From positions 1-5,671 of the forward strand of contig JAOPZQ010000270.1 of the NCBI GenBank assembly GCA_025964075.1: DNA of 5,671 bases. Reading direction: 5' to 3'. This stretch comes from Solirubrobacterales bacterium. Its GTDB lineage: Bacteria > Actinomycetota > Thermoleophilia > Solirubrobacterales > Solirubrobacteraceae. Below the pieces are notes generated by a model. It was not told the DNA's origin. It searched no databases and saw only the letters and a list, made by a program, of their open reading frames with translations. This document shows positions 5,127 to 5,671 of this stretch, one piece after another; the first letter of the stretch is position 1; each line of letters begins with the position of its first letter. The translations under genes and the position numbers were made by a program.

Positions 5127-5146
5127 CCGGGCGGAGCGCTACCCGG
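5127..5146 (-). terminator. Hairpin directly after acyl-CoA dehydrogenase 2 stop (weak candidate)
   Basis: CCGGG and CCCGG arms (5142-5146 and 5127-5131) flank a 10-base loop and begin immediately after the TAG stop at 5147-5149. The stem is only 5 bp and no T-run follows on the minus strand, so termination strength is doubtful. It is the only stem-loop between the second dehydrogenase and the regulator. Confidence 0.2.
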
Positions 5147-5671
5147 CTACAGCCCGTACGAGCGCCCGATGACGTCGAGCATGATCTCGTCGGTTCCGGC
5201 GCCGATCCGGTTCAGCCGCATGTCGCGCCACACCCGCTCGACGCCGTATTCCTTCATGTAGCCGGCGCCGCCGTGGATCTGGATGCACTCGTCGGCGACC
5301 TCGACCGCGATGCGCGAGGCGTGGAGCTTGGCCATCGAGATCTCGCGGACGGGGTACTCGCCGTTGTGGAAGCGCCAGGCCGTCGTGTAGACCATCTGCC
5401 GCGCGGACTCGATCTTCGTCGCCATCTCGGCGAACTTGTGGCGGATCACCTGGAACTTGCCGATCGGGCGGCCGAACGCCGTGCGCTCGGTCGCGTACTT
5501 GAGCGTCTGGTCGAAGACCCGCTGGGCGCCGGCGTCGCACCCCGCGGCGCCGATCAGCCGTTCGCCCTGGAGCTCCCACATGATGTGGTAGAAGCCCTTG
5601 CCGTCCTGTCCGAGGACTGCGGTCGCGGGCACGCGCACGTCCTGGAAGGCGAGCAGCGCCGTGTCGGATGC
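5147..5671 (-). CDS. Acyl-CoA dehydrogenase 2 (N-terminal part cut off by window)
   Basis: The 174 C-terminal residues of a second FAD acyl-CoA dehydrogenase are visible; about 210-220 N-terminal residues lie beyond the right edge. The frame is open to base 5671, and the GTG at 5638 is an internal valine in the family motif SDTALLAFQDVRVP, not a start. Family features (fragment numbering) are GQDGKGFYHIMWELQGERL (21-39), TERTAFGRPIGKFQ (61-74), IHGGAGYMKEYGVERVWRD (132-150) and the ending IGAGTDEIMLDVIGRSYGL. The YEGT-type catalytic Glu is Ala158 (GAGT), while Glu37 in LQGERL occupies the position used by isovaleryl-CoA and long-chain dehydrogenases. It is clearly a paralogue of dehydrogenase 1: it shares RTAFGRPIGKFQ-like and GTDEIM blocks and nearly the same C-terminal tripeptide context. 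The regulator gene lies 98 bp downstream on the same strand but has its own promoter. The substrate cannot be determined. Confidence 0.94.
   Translation of the reverse strand, partial: ASDTALLAFQDVRVPATAVLGQDGKGFYHIMWELQGERLIGAAGCDAGAQRVFDQTLKYATERTAFGRPIGKFQVIRHKFAEMATKIESARQMVYTTAWRFHNGEYPVREISMAKLHASRIAVEVADECIQIHGGAGYMKEYGVERVWRDMRLNRIGAGTDEIMLDVIGRSYGL

Noticed and set aside
5100..5146. tRNA, small RNA or attachment site in the AT-rich spacer
   Set aside because: No cloverleaf, CCA end, long repeat or integrase neighbour; the spacer is better explained as a regulatory region of the regulator gene.
5147..5638. Treating GTG 5638 as the start of a short dehydrogenase
   Set aside because: The frame is open to the window edge and the residues before 5638 (ASDTALLAFQD) are conserved family sequence, so the gene is cut by the edge rather than truncated.
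1..5671. Defence system, biosynthetic cluster or mobile element
   Set aside because: All eight genes belong to ordinary chromosomal families, composition is even apart from one short spacer, and there are no transposases, toxins, nucleases or phage genes.

Overview
This is a high-GC (roughly 70% by eye), gene-dense bacterial chromosomal segment. The codon use, gene families and promoter style point to an actinobacterium. A Thermoleophilia/Solirubrobacterales-like relative is my guess from the protein flavours, not something the window proves. There are eight protein-coding genes, two of them cut by the window edges. I see no rRNA, tRNA, CRISPR array, insertion sequence or phage gene, and no gene-free stretch over about 110 bases.

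Layout, left to right: (1) the 3' part of a soluble inorganic pyrophosphatase gene (+). (2) A FabG-like short-chain dehydrogenase/reductase (-), converging on the pyrophosphatase. (3) Upstream of it on the same strand, a complete acyl-CoA dehydrogenase (-). These two look like one operon read leftwards for acyl-CoA or fatty-acid metabolism. (4) Divergent from the dehydrogenase across only 33 bp, a DUF5996 protein (+). (5) Converging on that, a small GroES/Cpn10-type protein (-) without a neighbouring GroEL. (6) Divergent from it, a small beta-class carbonic anhydrase (+). (7) Converging on that, an HxlR-type winged-helix regulator (-) with an SCP2-like C-terminal domain. (8) After a 98-bp, unusually AT-rich spacer, the 3' part of a second acyl-CoA dehydrogenase (-), cut by the right edge.

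Two architectural regularities stand out. First, four genes that begin a transcription unit (dehydrogenase 1, DUF5996, carbonic anhydrase, HxlR regulator) have a TANNNT -10-like hexamer ending 6 or 7 bases before the ATG and no Shine-Dalgarno sequence, which is the signature of leaderless transcripts. The one clear operon-internal gene, the reductase, has a strong AAGGAG instead. Second, all three convergent gene pairs overlap at their stop codons (by 4, 4 and 7 bases), leaving no room for terminators between them.

Functionally the window is mostly housekeeping and lipid metabolism: pyrophosphate removal, beta-oxidation-type dehydrogenation and keto/hydroxy-acyl reduction, CO2/bicarbonate interconversion, and a regulator whose lipid-binding-like domain could sense a hydrophobic ligand. 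I do not find convincing evidence of a new biological system. The points most worth checking are the leaderless promoter pattern, the overlapping convergent stops, the relocated catalytic glutamate in both dehydrogenases, the Asn-to-His change in the reductase active site, and the regulator-SCP2 fusion with its AT-rich upstream region.
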